Of a DNA stretch of 64,000 bases, positions 1 to 11,174 are shown piece by piece. Under the pieces are notes generated by a model, which was not told where the DNA came from, searched no databases, and saw nothing but the letters and a program-made list of their open reading frames with translations. A program made the translations under genes and the position numbers. This DNA comes from Pelecanus crispus (lineage: Eukaryota > Chordata > Aves > Pelecaniformes > Pelecanidae), in the NCBI RefSeq assembly GCF_030463565.1, contig NC_134676.1:31869228-31933227 (forward strand), given 5' to 3'. How positions within the stretch are numbered: position 1 is the first letter of the stretch; the number at the start of each line of letters is the position of its first letter.

Positions 1-1176
1 TTTGCCCAGGGCCATAACCTTAATATCTGTTAGCCAAATTAACATAATAGTGCAAGAGATGGAATTCAGAAATCCACTCACTTTCGCAAATACTCCTTCA
101 GTTTGTTTGCATACCACTACTGATTTTTAAAAGCCAGGTCTCCCAAGGCTTCCCTTTTTTTGGTGTTCTCTCATCTTATCAATAAAATGAAGTTACTCAG
201 CAGATCAGGAGCTTCTTGGAAAAAGAATTTGGATCTCTGAGCATAATTTTCCACATTAGAACAACAGATCCACTAATATATTATCCTATCACAGCTGATA
301 CACAAAATATTAGGTCTTTAGTTTTTCTTCCTTTGACATTCAAATAGCCTGCAAGTAGGACTGCTTCACAAACAGCTTATGGTGACCATGGTATCTGAGA
401 CTGGGCAATGCCTTACTCAAAGTTCCTGCTGTGGAATAACCACTCAGCTGATCCTGCAGCATTTTTTCACATTTAGTTCACGTCCTCCCTTCTGAGCGGT
501 TGCCTACAACCCTGGAGAAGACCAGAAGCCCTACTTGGCCACGTATCTGAAGTCTGCCCACTAGGCATGCACTGATGATATTTCTATGGTGTACCTGTAG
601 ATGTTTCAAAACACTACAGAAGGTTCTTCTCTGCTGCTTCAAGCTATCTGTGAGACAACAGTAAAGCCTTCCCTAAATGCTGATAACTTTTCTTGAGCAT
701 CATTTTTGCCAGAGAAAATCTTATACCTAATGCTCGTTTTCACAGTAGGTCCATATAAAATCTTTGTAACTTGTCAAACATTTAATATAAAAAGCTGCTA
801 TGACTTGGTGTAGGCTTTATTTTTTTTTATTTTGTATGGAAGCTCTGCACTGACTTAATGGCTTTAAGGCTAGGCTGTATTTGTGTAAACAGGTTGAGAT
901 GATGTTAAAATTTCTTTACACAGAAACTGAGTTACATCTTAGACGTGGCATGAATGAGGATCCCTGCATGGACAAATAGTGATAACATGCAGGGGCAGAA
1001 GTTTGATATAACTGAGATGGGAAAGACATTTCTGTCAGGTGAAGCAGTCCCTTTGATAGAGTAGAACAGGGAAGATGTCCAGCCTGAAGACACATCCATA
1101 CTGCAGCAGCTACCCTGACATTCAGTATGCTTGCCAAAATTCTGTTGTTTTGTTTTAATTTGTTGTTTCATAGATT
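1..1176. other. Unique noncoding DNA, no gene seen
   Basis: AT-rich sequence with no recognisable exon, repeat family or RNA gene. The open frames in it are short, overlap on opposite strands and lack splice signals or family resemblance. Probably intergenic. Confidence 0.6.
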
Positions 1177-1230
1177 AAAAAAAAAAAAAAAAAAAAAAGA
1201 AGAAGAAGAAGAAAGGAAGAAAGGAAGACA
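1177..1230. repeat. Poly-A run grading into GAA/GGAA microsatellite
   Basis: A run of 22 A residues (1177-1198) followed by GAA and GGAAGAAA units to about 1230. This is a simple purine-rich microsatellite. It could be the fossil tail of a retroposed sequence, but no parent element is recognisable to its left. Confidence 0.85.
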
Positions 1231-1597
1231 AAACTTGATATAAATCAAGTGTTGAACAGCTGGGGAGGGAGCTAATAGTTTCCTTTTTAGTCTAGAGGAG
1301 GAGAGTAACGCAAGAGGACACCGGAATCTGCCATTTAGCTAGAGATTGCTCACTAGAACCTTCAGAGACACTCCTTTAGTTATGTAAAAAGTAACAGGAA
1401 CCCAGGTATTCCTGACTTATTGCTAGCTCCTAGCTCTCTTACTTAGTCTGAAAGGAAACACCTAGTACCTGGCTTTGTTCAGTTGCCTACTAGGCAGAGT
1501 TTTCCCTGCCCTGCCTCTTCAGAGGGGCAAAGAGCAGCTAACCACTGCAGCAATTGCTTTTGCAGCTGTAAACTTGTTAGCAAGCCTCACTGACTAA
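1231..1597. other. Unique noncoding DNA left of the first solo LTR
   Basis: No gene or repeat recognised. Its last five bases, extended to 1602 (ACAGG at 1598-1602), form the left target-site duplicate of the adjacent LTR. Confidence 0.6.
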
Positions 1598-1602
1598 ACA
1601 GG

Positions 1603-2135
1603 TGTCCTGGTTTTGGTTGGGATAGAGTTAATTTTCTTCCTAGTAGCAGGCATAGTGCTGTGTTTTGGATTTAGTATGAGAATAATGCTGATAACACACT
1701 GATGTTTTAGTTGTTGCTAAGTAATGCTTACACTAATCAAGGACTTTTCAGCTTTCCATGCTCTGCCAGGTGCACAAGAAACTTGGCACAGCCAAGACAG
1801 TTGATCCAAACTGGCCAAAGGGGTATTCCATACTATATGATGTCATGACTCAGTATATGAAGTGGGGGGCATTGGCTGGGGGGCAGCTATCACTGCTCAG
1901 GAACTGGCTGGCTATCATTTGGCGGGTAGTGAGCAATTGCATTGTGCATCACTTATTTTGTATATTATTATTATTATTATTTTCCCTTCCTTTTCTGTCC
2001 TATTAAACTGTCTTTATCTCAACCCATGAATTTTGCTTTTTTTTTTTCTGATTCTCTCCCCCATCCCACTGGGGAGGGGGAGGGTGAGCAAATGGCTGTG
2101 TGGTGTTTAGCTGCCTACTGGGTTAAACCACAACA
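1603..2135 (+). mobile_element. Solo LTR of an ERVL-like avian retrovirus, with 5-bp target duplication
   Basis: The 533-bp element begins TGTCCTGGTTTTGG and ends ACCACAACA (TG...CA). It is flanked by the perfect direct repeat ACAGG at 1598-1602 and 2136-2140, so both boundaries are exact. It matches the 3' LTR of the provirus at 13259-13828 along its length, including a TTA-rich microsatellite and an ATTAAA polyadenylation signal at 2002-2007. No internal viral sequence lies beside it, so it is a solo LTR left by recombination between the two LTRs of a former provirus. Orientation is the same as the provirus. Confidence 0.93.
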
Positions 2136-2140
2136 ACAGG

Positions 2141-2424
2141 TTTAGAAATTAATCTGTTACTTTTCAGCTGCTCTGACACTGGAAATATCTTGAAGTAAAT
2201 CCAGAAATCCTTCATATTTGGTGCAGGTGATTTCATTACTGGCATTTCTTCCCTTTTGAACGGCACAGAGTGAGATGCTGCTGTGGTATCTATTGGTGTA
2301 AGCAGTCAGTGTAAGAGAAATGCTTAAATATGTATGTGGGGTAACATATACTATCTATTGTTCTCAGTGTTACATCTTTGTAGATGGCACAATTATGGAG
2401 AATTCCCCAAAACCCCTTCTAGGA
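2141..2424. other. Short unique gap between solo LTR and CR1
   Basis: No feature recognised. The exact left edge of the CR1 that follows is uncertain by some tens of bases. Confidence 0.5.
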
Positions 2425-4527
2425 AGTGAACGTGCTGGGTTGCCTCTCTAAAGTGCATACTAATGCATGCAGTGTGGGGGATAAACTCAGTTAGAGATCT
2501 GTGTGTAGTTGCGGGGCTAGGATCTTGTTGGGATCACAGAGACATGGTGGGATGGCTCCCATGACTGGAGTGTTGCAATGAAGGTATATAGGCTCTTTAG
2601 GAAGGGTGGGAAGGAAAGATGAGGAAGAGGAGTTGCCCTTTATGTGAGGGAGCAGCTGGAATGCATGGAGCTCTGCCTGGGGACAGATGAGGAGCCCACT
2701 GAGAGCTAGAGTAAAGGTAAAGGTGATGTTATAGTGGGTGTCTGCTACACACCACTTGACTAGGAGGAACAAGTGGATGAGGCCCTCTACAGACAGATGG
2801 GAGCAGCCTCACATTTGCAGGCCCTGGTCCTCATGGGCATCTTCCACCACCCCCATATTTGCTGGAGGGGCAACACAGCAGTACATAAGCAATCCTGGAG
2901 GTTCCTGGAATGCATTGATAACTTCCTCCTCCAAGTGCAGCAAGGAGAGCTGACTTTGGCCTCTTCAAAGATCTGCTTGGAGGAGTCCTGTGGGATAAGG
3001 TCCTGGAGGGAGGAGGTGTCAAAAACAAACTGGTAAATATTTGAATTTCACCTCCTCCAGCTCAAGAGTGGTCTATCCCAATGAATAGGAAGTCAAGCAA
3101 AACTAGCAGGAGGCATCTGTGGCTGAACAAGGAGCTCCTGACCAAACTCAAGCACAAAAGAGTAGAAGCAAGGACACGTAACCTGGGAGAAATACACAGA
3201 AGTTCTCTGAGCATGCAGGGATAAAGTTAGGAAAGTTAAAGCCCTATGACATTGAATCTGTCTGGGGATGTGAAAGAGAACAAAAAGGGCTTCTCTAAGT
3301 ATATAGGTGACAAAAGGAAGACTAGGGAAAATGTGGGCTCATTGCTGAATGAGAGAGCGGATCTGGTTACATAGGACATGGAAAAGGCTGAGGTACTGAA
3401 TGCCTTCTTTGCCTCAGTCTTTACTAGCAAGACCATCCTTCAGGAATCCCAGAGACCAGGGGAAAAATGTGGAGCAAGGAAGACGTACCCTTGGTGGAAG
3501 AGGATCAGGTCAGGGAATACTTAAGCAACCTGGACATACATAAGTCCATGAGCCCTGATGGGATGCACCCATGAGTGCTGAGGTAGCTGGCAGATCTCAT
3601 TGTGAGGCCATTCTCAACAATCTTTGATAGATCATAGGGACTGGGAGAAGTTCCCAAAGACTGGAGGAAAGCAAATGTTACTCCTGTCTTCAAGAAGGGC
3701 AAAAAGAAGGACCCAGAGAACTAAAGGCTGGTCAGTCTAACTTTGATCCTTGTGGCAAAGGCAGCAGATGGTACCATGTATAATAAGGAGTATATAAGGA
3801 GTGCTGCCAGCAGGTCGATGGAGGTGATCCTTGCCCTCTCCTCAGCACTGGTGAGGCCACACCTGGAGTGCTGTGTCCAGTTCTAGACTCCCCAGTACAA
3901 GAGAGTCCCTAGAAACATTCAAGGTCAGGTTGGATGGGGCTCTGAGCAACCTGATGTAGTTAAAGATGTCCCTGCTCACTGCAGGGGGGGTGGCTATATG
4001 ATCTCTAAACATCCCTTCCAATCCAAAGCATTCTATGATTCTATGATAAGAGAGACATAGTCATATTGGAGAGAGTCCAGCAAAGGGCCAGTACGATGTC
4101 GAAGGGACTGGAGCATCTCTCCTATGGGGAAAGGCTGAGGGAGCTGAGACAGTTCAGCCTAGGGAAGAGAAGGCACAGGGCGGACCTCATCCATATATAT
4201 ACATACCGGAAGGGAGGGTGCAACAAAGACAGAGCCAGGCTGTTTTCAGTGGTGCCCAGTGACAGGGCCAGAGGCAATGGGCACAGACTGAAACACAGGA
4301 GGTGCCCTCTGAACATCAGGCAACACTTTTATATCATGAGGGTGACTGAGCCCTGGCACAGGCTGCCCAGAGAGGTTGTGGAGTCTCCCACATCAGAGAT
4401 ATGCAGAAGCTGTCTGGACATGGTCCTGAGCAACCAGCTGTAGGTGGCCCTGCATGAGCAGAGGGCTGAACCAGAAGACCTCCAGAGGTCCCATCCAACC
4501 TCAGTCATTCTGTGATTCTGTGTGATT
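2425..4527 (+). mobile_element. Old CR1 LINE (non-LTR retrotransposon), ORF2 remnant plus 3' end
   Basis: Recognisable CR1 ORF2 text starts with the endonuclease region (around 2430-2900), continues through the linker to the late RT region near 3840-3900, and resumes at 4055 through to the 3' terminal repeat (ATTCTGTGATTCTGTG, about 4508-4527). The frame is broken by many stops and indels, and the central RT core is missing between about 3750 and 3840. The best preserved piece encodes about 125 residues at 4066-4443, corresponding to the end of the RT protein. A second CR1 3' fragment is inserted at 3906-4047. The left boundary is approximate. No activity is expected. Confidence 0.85.
3906..4047 (+). 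mobile_element. Short 5'-truncated CR1 inserted inside the older CR1
   Basis: This 142-bp piece carries only the last coding codons and 3' tail of a CR1, ending ATTCTATGATTCTATGAT. The host CR1 text stops at CAGTACAAGAGAG and resumes at AAGAGAGACATAG, so AAGAGAG is present at both 3899-3905 and 4048-4054. That reads as a 7-bp target-site duplication from a nested insertion rather than a rearrangement within one element. Confidence 0.8.
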
Positions 4528-7519
4528 CATAGGGCCAATCAGTTATATATCTTGTTAACAGAAATGACAAATAACTTCCATTTCTTTTTCAAACTTAGGT
4601 CTCACATAGTGATAAATTGCCTAATGCTCCTGCTGAAAATGTCCCTAGAGTAGTGAAGTACCAGTAGTAACCAGGGTAAAGCCTTTTAACCAATTTAAAG
4701 TGCTATATGAGGGAGCAGAATTAGGCCAGTGGGCAATCCTTATCAGATGATTTTGCCATTGCTTTCACCAGGGGTAGTATTTTAAATAAGCATCTCTGAG
4801 AGCTTATTTTGTAATTTACTTCTGCTCTCAGACCTAGATCAGATTATTCAAAACATGGGCAGTTCAGACATTTAGTATTCTGCGCACAGACTCCAAGATA
4901 TGGAATCCCTGACTTTTCTAACATTTTTTTCCTTGTGGTCATGCAAAAGCGTTTGTGTATCTTAATCCTTCTGGTGTTCCCAGAGTAGAGTGAGGTGCTT
5001 GCTCATCATGTTGTTGCTGTATATATGTTCTCTTATTATTAAGGCTAGCATATTTCAGCCCCAAATGCACTGATATGCTTTCTTTAATGTTATGATGCTA
5101 CTGGTACCAGTGCAGACTGCTGTTCCCACCAACACTGATCACTTGCATTGGTTCTGCCCTGGGTGCTTAGGCTGTGACTTGGTAGGGGAATCTCTAGAGT
5201 CTTCCTCATTAGAATTTCAGCACCTAACTGAAATTGAAGACTACACTGATGGTACAGGCATTACAGTTCATATATTGCTAAGCATAATGCATCTGTGGGG
5301 CTCTTAAAAACACTTTTCAAAAACATACTGTTTGCCCTTGTATTAAGCAACTAATAGGTCAGGTTTCCTTGGCCAGCATTCCTAGGAGCTGTACCTTACT
5401 ACCAGTTTCCATTCCTAGCCCTGCCACATACCTCTCTCTAAACAAAGCATATAGAATGCCAGGGAAATTTGGCTAGAACAACAACAAAAAACCTCAACTA
5501 TCCTGCAAGGGCCAGATAAAGCTATCCATGTCACTACGACCATGGTAGGCAGCCACAAAGTTACTTCACTTGACAGTTTGGCCTACTCACTCGCTTACCT
5601 TATAGTGACACTTCTTTCCTTGTTAGTGATCAGGATAATGTATTTTGGTTTAAAAGGGCAAACAAAACTGTCAGATTTTTACAGGCTTCATCAGCTGATT
5701 TCTCTGTAGTGTACTAATGCTGATAGTTCTGGTTTCACATTGGACTCACACTGTAACTTTGGGGAGGACAAAATATCCAAGTCATTTTATTGTAGCCAGA
5801 ACACACACAAGAGAGGAGGCTTAGCACTGTGACATTTGCAGTCCCCTTGGTCTGGCTGTTACATAAATACTTCTCCATCCATCCCAAAGCTTTATTAACC
5901 TCATCAGCAAGAAGTGTTTAGCTTTCCAGATGTGAATCATGAACTTTCTGGTACACACTACTTACAACCATAACTGGTTTGATTTTTTTTTTCTCCTTTC
6001 TTTCTGTGGCTAGCATATGATATTTCTTTTGACACTTAACTTACACAGATCTATAACAAGCCAAAGGAAAATTAGCAGCATAACAAGCAGAGAAAACATA
6101 TATTTTCTCCAGTAACTACTGTCTACTTAATAATTAACTGGCAGCCAAAAGGATTAAAAGTTTTGCCTAGACTGAGGGTGTAAAGGTACAAAACTTATTT
6201 AGTCATCCCCTGCATCAAGTGATCTGTCCCCTGAAGTTATTTTGGTAGCATTTCCTAGCAATCTGAAAAACAGGAATTCTAGCAGAACAGCAATAGCAAC
6301 TTCAGGTGTCTACAAGCATTTGAAATGCCACAAGCTTCCAGACTGCTGACTGACTCAGCTGCCTTCCAAACCAAATCCAGTTCCTATTGACTCACTTGGG
6401 AGCTAAATGAAGGTGGTGCTGAGGCAGTGCCATCAGTGTTCAGCTGATAACCCAAAGAAGATAATCTTTCGCTTATCTTCCAACCAAAACATAGAGCTCT
6501 ACACAAGTTTACCAGCAATCACATGGCCCATATTAGTATGTTAATATGTTTATACTAAAATGCTGACAAGTTTTCTGTCCAGGAACATAAGAAGTATAAG
6601 ATATTAGCAGTTTTCATATTACTGGTACTTTCTCTTACGCAGCTTTTATACTATATCCAGACAATCCAGTCTAGAGGCCAAATAAACCCCAAACTATGGA
6701 AGAGACAAATCTGCTGTTCCAGATTTGATTACTTTCCACTAAACACAGGCACTTCCCTGTTGTTTATTCTGGAATTAAAAAAAAAAAAAACATGGAGAAT
6801 ACTGTAGGGTGCTTGCTAATACAGATGTCAGAAATTGGCTATGAGGATTCACAGACAATAGAAACAGCTGAAACTTGACATATGTAACAAAAAAAGCATA
6901 CTGAGACACTTAGCTGCGTCTTTTTCTTGCCAGTGACTTAAACCAATTTTACTCTAGTTTAATTTTGTTAAAATATATAGTATCTCACCAGTGTGAAGTT
7001 ACACACTACACTTTTATCAATTGCAGAACTCCATCACACAGCAATAAACATGTCTCTGCAGAGCAAGGACAGCAAAACAAACAGGTGCTGTCTACCATGA
7101 CTTAACTTACCACAAGATGTCACCCGTGTCAAATGTAAGAAAGTATAAAAAAAGTCATAGGCTTATTATTCAGGAACTGTATTTGCAAAGCTGATTTACA
7201 AAATACACATCCTGTCAAAATCATCACTGTTGTAAGAATTGGGCCTGTTAAAGCAAGAATTTTTATAATACATACAAGTGACTGGTTGTACACCAATGTA
7301 TAACTTTTCTAAAATCTCATCTACCACTGTTACCTGCTTGCTAGGCCAAAATGATTGTAAACATGGTGTTTGTTATTTATGCCTCCTGCTGGGTATGTGG
7401 ACATTGTGTCAATGATACTGTTGCTGTGAATAACACTAGAATAGCTAGAAAAACACTAGAAATGGAAGTTCAAGAGATTCAGGCATAGGAGAGGTCTTTG
7501 TAAGCTAAGAGGAGAAACA
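4528..7519. other. Unique AT-rich noncoding DNA
   Basis: Three kilobases with no supported gene. A 14-A run lies at 6777-6790. The longest open frame (71 codons near 5.1-5.3 kb) shows no family resemblance. Its right edge is the broken start of the provirus. Confidence 0.6.
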
Positions 7520-7590
7520 GATTCCCATCTGGGGGAGTGAGCGAGCGGCTGTATTGTGCTTTAGCTGCTGGCTGGGGCTAAACCACGACA
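7520..7590 (+). repeat. Remnant of the 5' LTR (last about 70 bp)
   Basis: Only the extreme 3' end of the LTR is left, from the GATTC...GGGGGAGTGAGCGAGCGGCTG segment to the terminal GGCTAAACCACGACA. The same end occurs in the complete 3' LTR (to 13828) and the solo LTRs. Sequence left of 7520 does not match LTR, so about 500 bp was lost by deletion. Confidence 0.85.
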
Positions 7591-7599
7591 GACTTTTTT

Positions 7600-7617
7600 T
7601 GGCACCCAATGTGGGGC
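7600..7617 (+). promoter_or_regulatory. Retroviral primer binding site, tRNA-Lys(1,2) type
   Basis: TGGCACCCAATGTGGGGC starts ten bases after the 5' LTR end. It matches the complement of the tRNA-Lys1,2 3' end at 16 of 18 positions. Both differences are CpG changed to CpA or TpG, as expected from decay of methylated CpG after integration. Its job was to anchor the tRNA primer for minus-strand DNA synthesis. Confidence 0.8.
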
Positions 7618-8137
7618 ACAAAGGGTTTGAGATATTAACAGATCAACCAGAGTGTATTAAGGAATCTGTTAACAGTTGCCAGTCCCGGTATTAGTTCATC
7701 CGATCTGCACTGTGCTCCTTTTTTTGCTGTACATGTTAAAAGATTGGTGGTGTTTTTTGCAGTTTGCTGTGCTCTGCAGTGATTAGTCATGTTTTGTCTG
7801 GGAGATTTGTTATTAAAACACTGACCTTGAGCATTATCTGGTATTTGGGTTTTGTACTGAAGCCGTTACTATACTTTGGGTACCACCTCATGGAGAATTA
7901 GCAATTATATCTCTTCCTCTGAGAGGTTTTTTTGTGGAGGAAATATAGAATGGCAGCTTCGTTGCCTTCTTCTGTGATGTTTCTTCCTTCATTACAATAA
8001 CTTTTCAGTATCTTGAACATCCTTAGGTAGTTAAGAAACTTCCGTTGGTATTTCTTGGGAATATTGTTTCAGTTTTGGCAAAGTTAATAAGCTATTTAAG
8101 AATATAATCCAGAGATCTGCCTGGAGTCTACATAGTT

Positions 8138-9655
8138 ATGAGTGACAGGGTATGTGGGACAGTATGGGCAAGTACCTAGGACAGTGGGCACCTCCACTCT
8201 TTTGGAATGTCACCTCTGAACAAGTGCAGAATCCTGAAGAACTAGTAAAATATTTGGAAAAAGTGTGTTGTCACCCTGGCAACTCCAGAGAGACATAGAT
8301 CACTGCAGTGTGCTGGGGACTGGCCCATGCCTATCAAGCTCTGTTCAACAATACTCAGAACCCTCAAGGGGAAGAGAAGGTCTCTGGATCTGATAACAAA
8401 ATGACAGGCACTGCAGCTACTCCAACCCCTGCCACAGGCACTGCGGCTACTCCAACCACAGCTACAGGCACTGTGGCTATTCCAACCCCCACAACAGGCA
8501 CTGCAGCCACTCCAACCCTGGTGACAGGCACCATGGCTAAACCAGAAAACCAACCTGTGCCAGGATCAGTTGCCCCTATACACAAGAAAAAATACACAAG
8601 AAAATCAGCTCATTCAGTAAGGGATGAAGATGAACCAGGGCCATCACGAGAACAGGAGGAGGAAGAGGCAGAACCCATAAATGAGATGGTAACCACCTGA
8701 TCCCTATTTCTGAGTGAGCTGCGAGATATGCCAAAAGATTTCAGTCATCATCCAGGCAAACACATTGTCACCTGGCTGCTCTGATGCTGGGATAATGGGA
8801 CCAGTAGCCTGGAATTAGAGGATAAGGGAGCCAAGCAGCTGGGATCCCTTTCTAGGGAAGGGGGCATTGACAAAGCAATTGGAAAAGGGGCACAATCCCT
8901 CAGCCTCTGGAGGTGACTTCTGTCAGGTGGGAAGGAAAGGTGTCCCTTCAAGGAAGATGTTAGATATCACCCAGGCAAATGGACCACTACAGAAAGAAGT
9001 ATCCAGTACCTGAGGGAATTAGCCATGCTGGAGTTAATGTATTGTGACCTGAACTATAAATTCTTATCCAAAGATCCACATGAAGTCAGGTGCACACGAC
9101 CCCTGTGGCAAAAGGTGGTACAGAGCACACCAGTGTCGTATGCCAACTCATTGGCAATACTGTCCTGGAAAGATGAAGCGGCACCAACAGTGGATGAAGT
9201 GGCCAGCTGACTCCGGGAATACAAAGAAAGTATCTCTTCCTCTCTTGTCTCAGCTGTAAGAGAGACTGTCCCAGGAGGTCCAGCAAGTCAAAGAGGATAT
9301 ATCCTGCTCTCCACCTGTATGGACCAGTATCTCAGCTATTAGGAGTCAATGTTCTTCTGCTCAAGAGAGAGGATATAGAGGGTACACACCACGGGGCACC
9401 CTGTGGTTTTACCTGTGTGACCATGGAGAGGACATGAGGAAGTGGGATGGAAAATCTACCTCAACCCTAGAGGCACGGGTGCGTGAGTTGCAAGGAAAAA
9501 CTATTACAAAGGCAGTTCTTCCAGGAAAATTGCAGCTCCCATTTCCAGTGAGCAGTTCCCCAGACAGAGTAAAAGGGCTGATTTTTCTTCTGATCTTAAT
9601 CAAGGGACTCTTGATTCACATTTACAAGAAGTGAACAACGAATACTATGACCAGG
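8138..9655 (+). pseudogene. gag remnant of the provirus
   Basis: This stretch lies between leader and protease, where gag belongs. A plausible start ATG is at 8138, soon followed by a stop. Longer open pieces are 8308-8700, 9025-9210 and 9434-9634, in different frames with several stops between them. The first piece has a Thr/Ala/Pro-rich repeat (see 8404-8523), then a basic KKKYTRK segment and an acidic run of Glu. I do not see intact CCHC zinc knuckles. Assignment rests mainly on position; the protein would have formed the virus core. Not functional. Confidence 0.65.
8404..8523 (+). repeat. 30-bp minisatellite inside gag (4 units plus a partial)
   Basis: Four head-to-tail 30-bp units start at 8404, 8434, 8464 and 8494, each beginning ACAGGCACTG. 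A partial fifth starts at 8524. Unit length is a multiple of three, and in the open frame each unit encodes the ten-residue pattern TGTAATPTPA with substitutions. It looks like in-frame expansion of a linker in Gag. Confidence 0.92.
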
Positions 9656-9689
9656 ATTAGAGGGGCCCTGCCTCCTGCCAGGTGGAGGA

Positions 9690-10040
9690 AAGGGACAACT
9701 GCGTTTACTGGACTATGTGGTTCGAAGGCCTGGCACATCAGGCCCACAGGAGTATAAGGCTCTAGTGGACCTCAGTGCACAGTGTACCCTAATGCCATCA
9801 AGCTATACAGGGGCAGAACCCATCTGTATTTCTGGAGTGACAGGGGGATCCCAACAGCTAACTGTATTGGAAGCTGCAGTGAGTCTAACTGTGAATGAGT
9901 GGCAGAAGCACCCCATTGTGACTGGCCCAGAGGCTTCATGCATCCTTGACATAGACTACCTCAGGAGAGGGTATTTCAAGGACCCAAAAGGGTACAGGTG
10001 GGCTTTTGGTATAGCTGCCTTTGAAACAAGAGGAAATTAA
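9690..10040 (+). pseudogene. Retroviral protease remnant
   Basis: Open from about 9717 to a stop at 10038-10040. It has the shape of a retroviral aspartic protease: an active-site loop near residue 18 (9768-9779) and a downstream Gly-rich flap-like stretch (SGVTGGSQQ). A hydrophobic LDIDYL motif lies in the second half. The active-site triad reads D-L-S-A where a retroviral protease has D-T/S-G, so the loop is mutated. The protease would have cleaved Gag-Pol. It overlaps the start of the RT segment in another frame. Inactive. Confidence 0.75.
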
Positions 10041-11174
10041 ACAGCTGTCCACCTTGCCCAGTCTCTCAGAGGACCCTTCTATTGTGGGGTTGCTGAGGGT
10101 CGAAGAACAACAGGTGCTGATCGCTACCACAACAGTGCAGTGGCAGCAGTATCGCACCAACCGAGACTCCCTGATTTCCATCCATGAACTGATTCGTCAA
10201 CTGGAGAGCCAGGGAGTGATCAGCACGACTCGCTCACCCTTTAACAGTCCCATACGGCCAGTGCAAAAGTCTAATGGGGAGTGGAGGCTAACAGTGGTCT
10301 ATCGTGGCCTGAATGAAGTTACACCACCACTGAGTGCTGCCGTACCGGACATGCTAGAACTTCAATATGAACTGGAGTAAAGGCAGCCAAGTGTTATGCC
10401 ACAATTGATATCACTAAGGCGTTTTTCTCAATCCCTTTGGCAGCAGAGTGCAGGACCCAGTTTGCTTTCACTTGGAGGGGTGTTCAGTACACCTGGAATC
10501 AATGGCCCCAGGGGTGGAAGCACAGCCGTGCCACCATTTGCCATGGACTGATTCATATAGCACTGGAACAGGGTGAAGCTCTAGAACACCTGCAATACAT
10601 TGATGACATCATTGTGTGGGGCAATACAGCAGAAGAAGTTTTTGAGAAGGGAAAGAAGATAGTCCAAATCCTTCTGAAGGTCGGTTTTGCCATAAAACAA
10701 AGTAAGGTCAAGGGACCTGCGCAGGAGATCGAGTTTTTAGGAATAAAATGGCAAGACGGACGTCATCAGATCCCAATGGGTGTGATCAACAAAATAACAG
10801 CTGTGTCCCCACCAACTAGCAAAAAGGAAACACAAGCTTTCTTAGGCACTGTGGGTTTTTGGAGAATGCATATTCCAAATTACAGTCTGATCATAAGCCC
10901 TCTTTACCAGGTGACGTGGAAGAGGAAAGGTTTCAAATGGGGCCCTGAGCAACAACAAGCCTTTGAACAAATTAAACAGGAGATAGTTCCTGCAGTAGCC
11001 CTTGGGCCAGTCCGGGCAGGGCAGGATATTAAAAATGTGCTCTGCACCGCAGCCGGCAAGAGTGGTCCTACCTGGAGCCTCTGGCAGAAAGCACCAGGGG
11101 AGACTCGAGGTCGACCCCCTAGGGTTTTGGAGTTGGTGATACAGAGGATCCGAAGCCTGCTATACTCCAATTGA
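10021..11174 (+). pseudogene. Reverse transcriptase remnant (ERV pol)
   Basis: The fingers region is open at 10021-10377 and ends in a TAA (10378-10380). The palm continues one frame over from about 10389 to 11174. The motif A aspartate (ATIDIT, Asp at 10407-10409) and the motif C YIDD (10596-10607) are both retained. The thumb/connection follows, with FLGIKWQDG and FLGTVGFWR segments. RT copied the viral RNA into DNA. The frameshift and stop mean no full-length enzyme can be made, although the catalytic aspartates survive. Family call to avian ERVL-like pol is from general resemblance. Confidence 0.88.

Noticed and set aside
8404..8540. Possible CRISPR-like array (regular 30-bp repeats)
   Set aside because: Units are directly adjacent without spacers, keep frame within a retroviral gag, and the genome is vertebrate.
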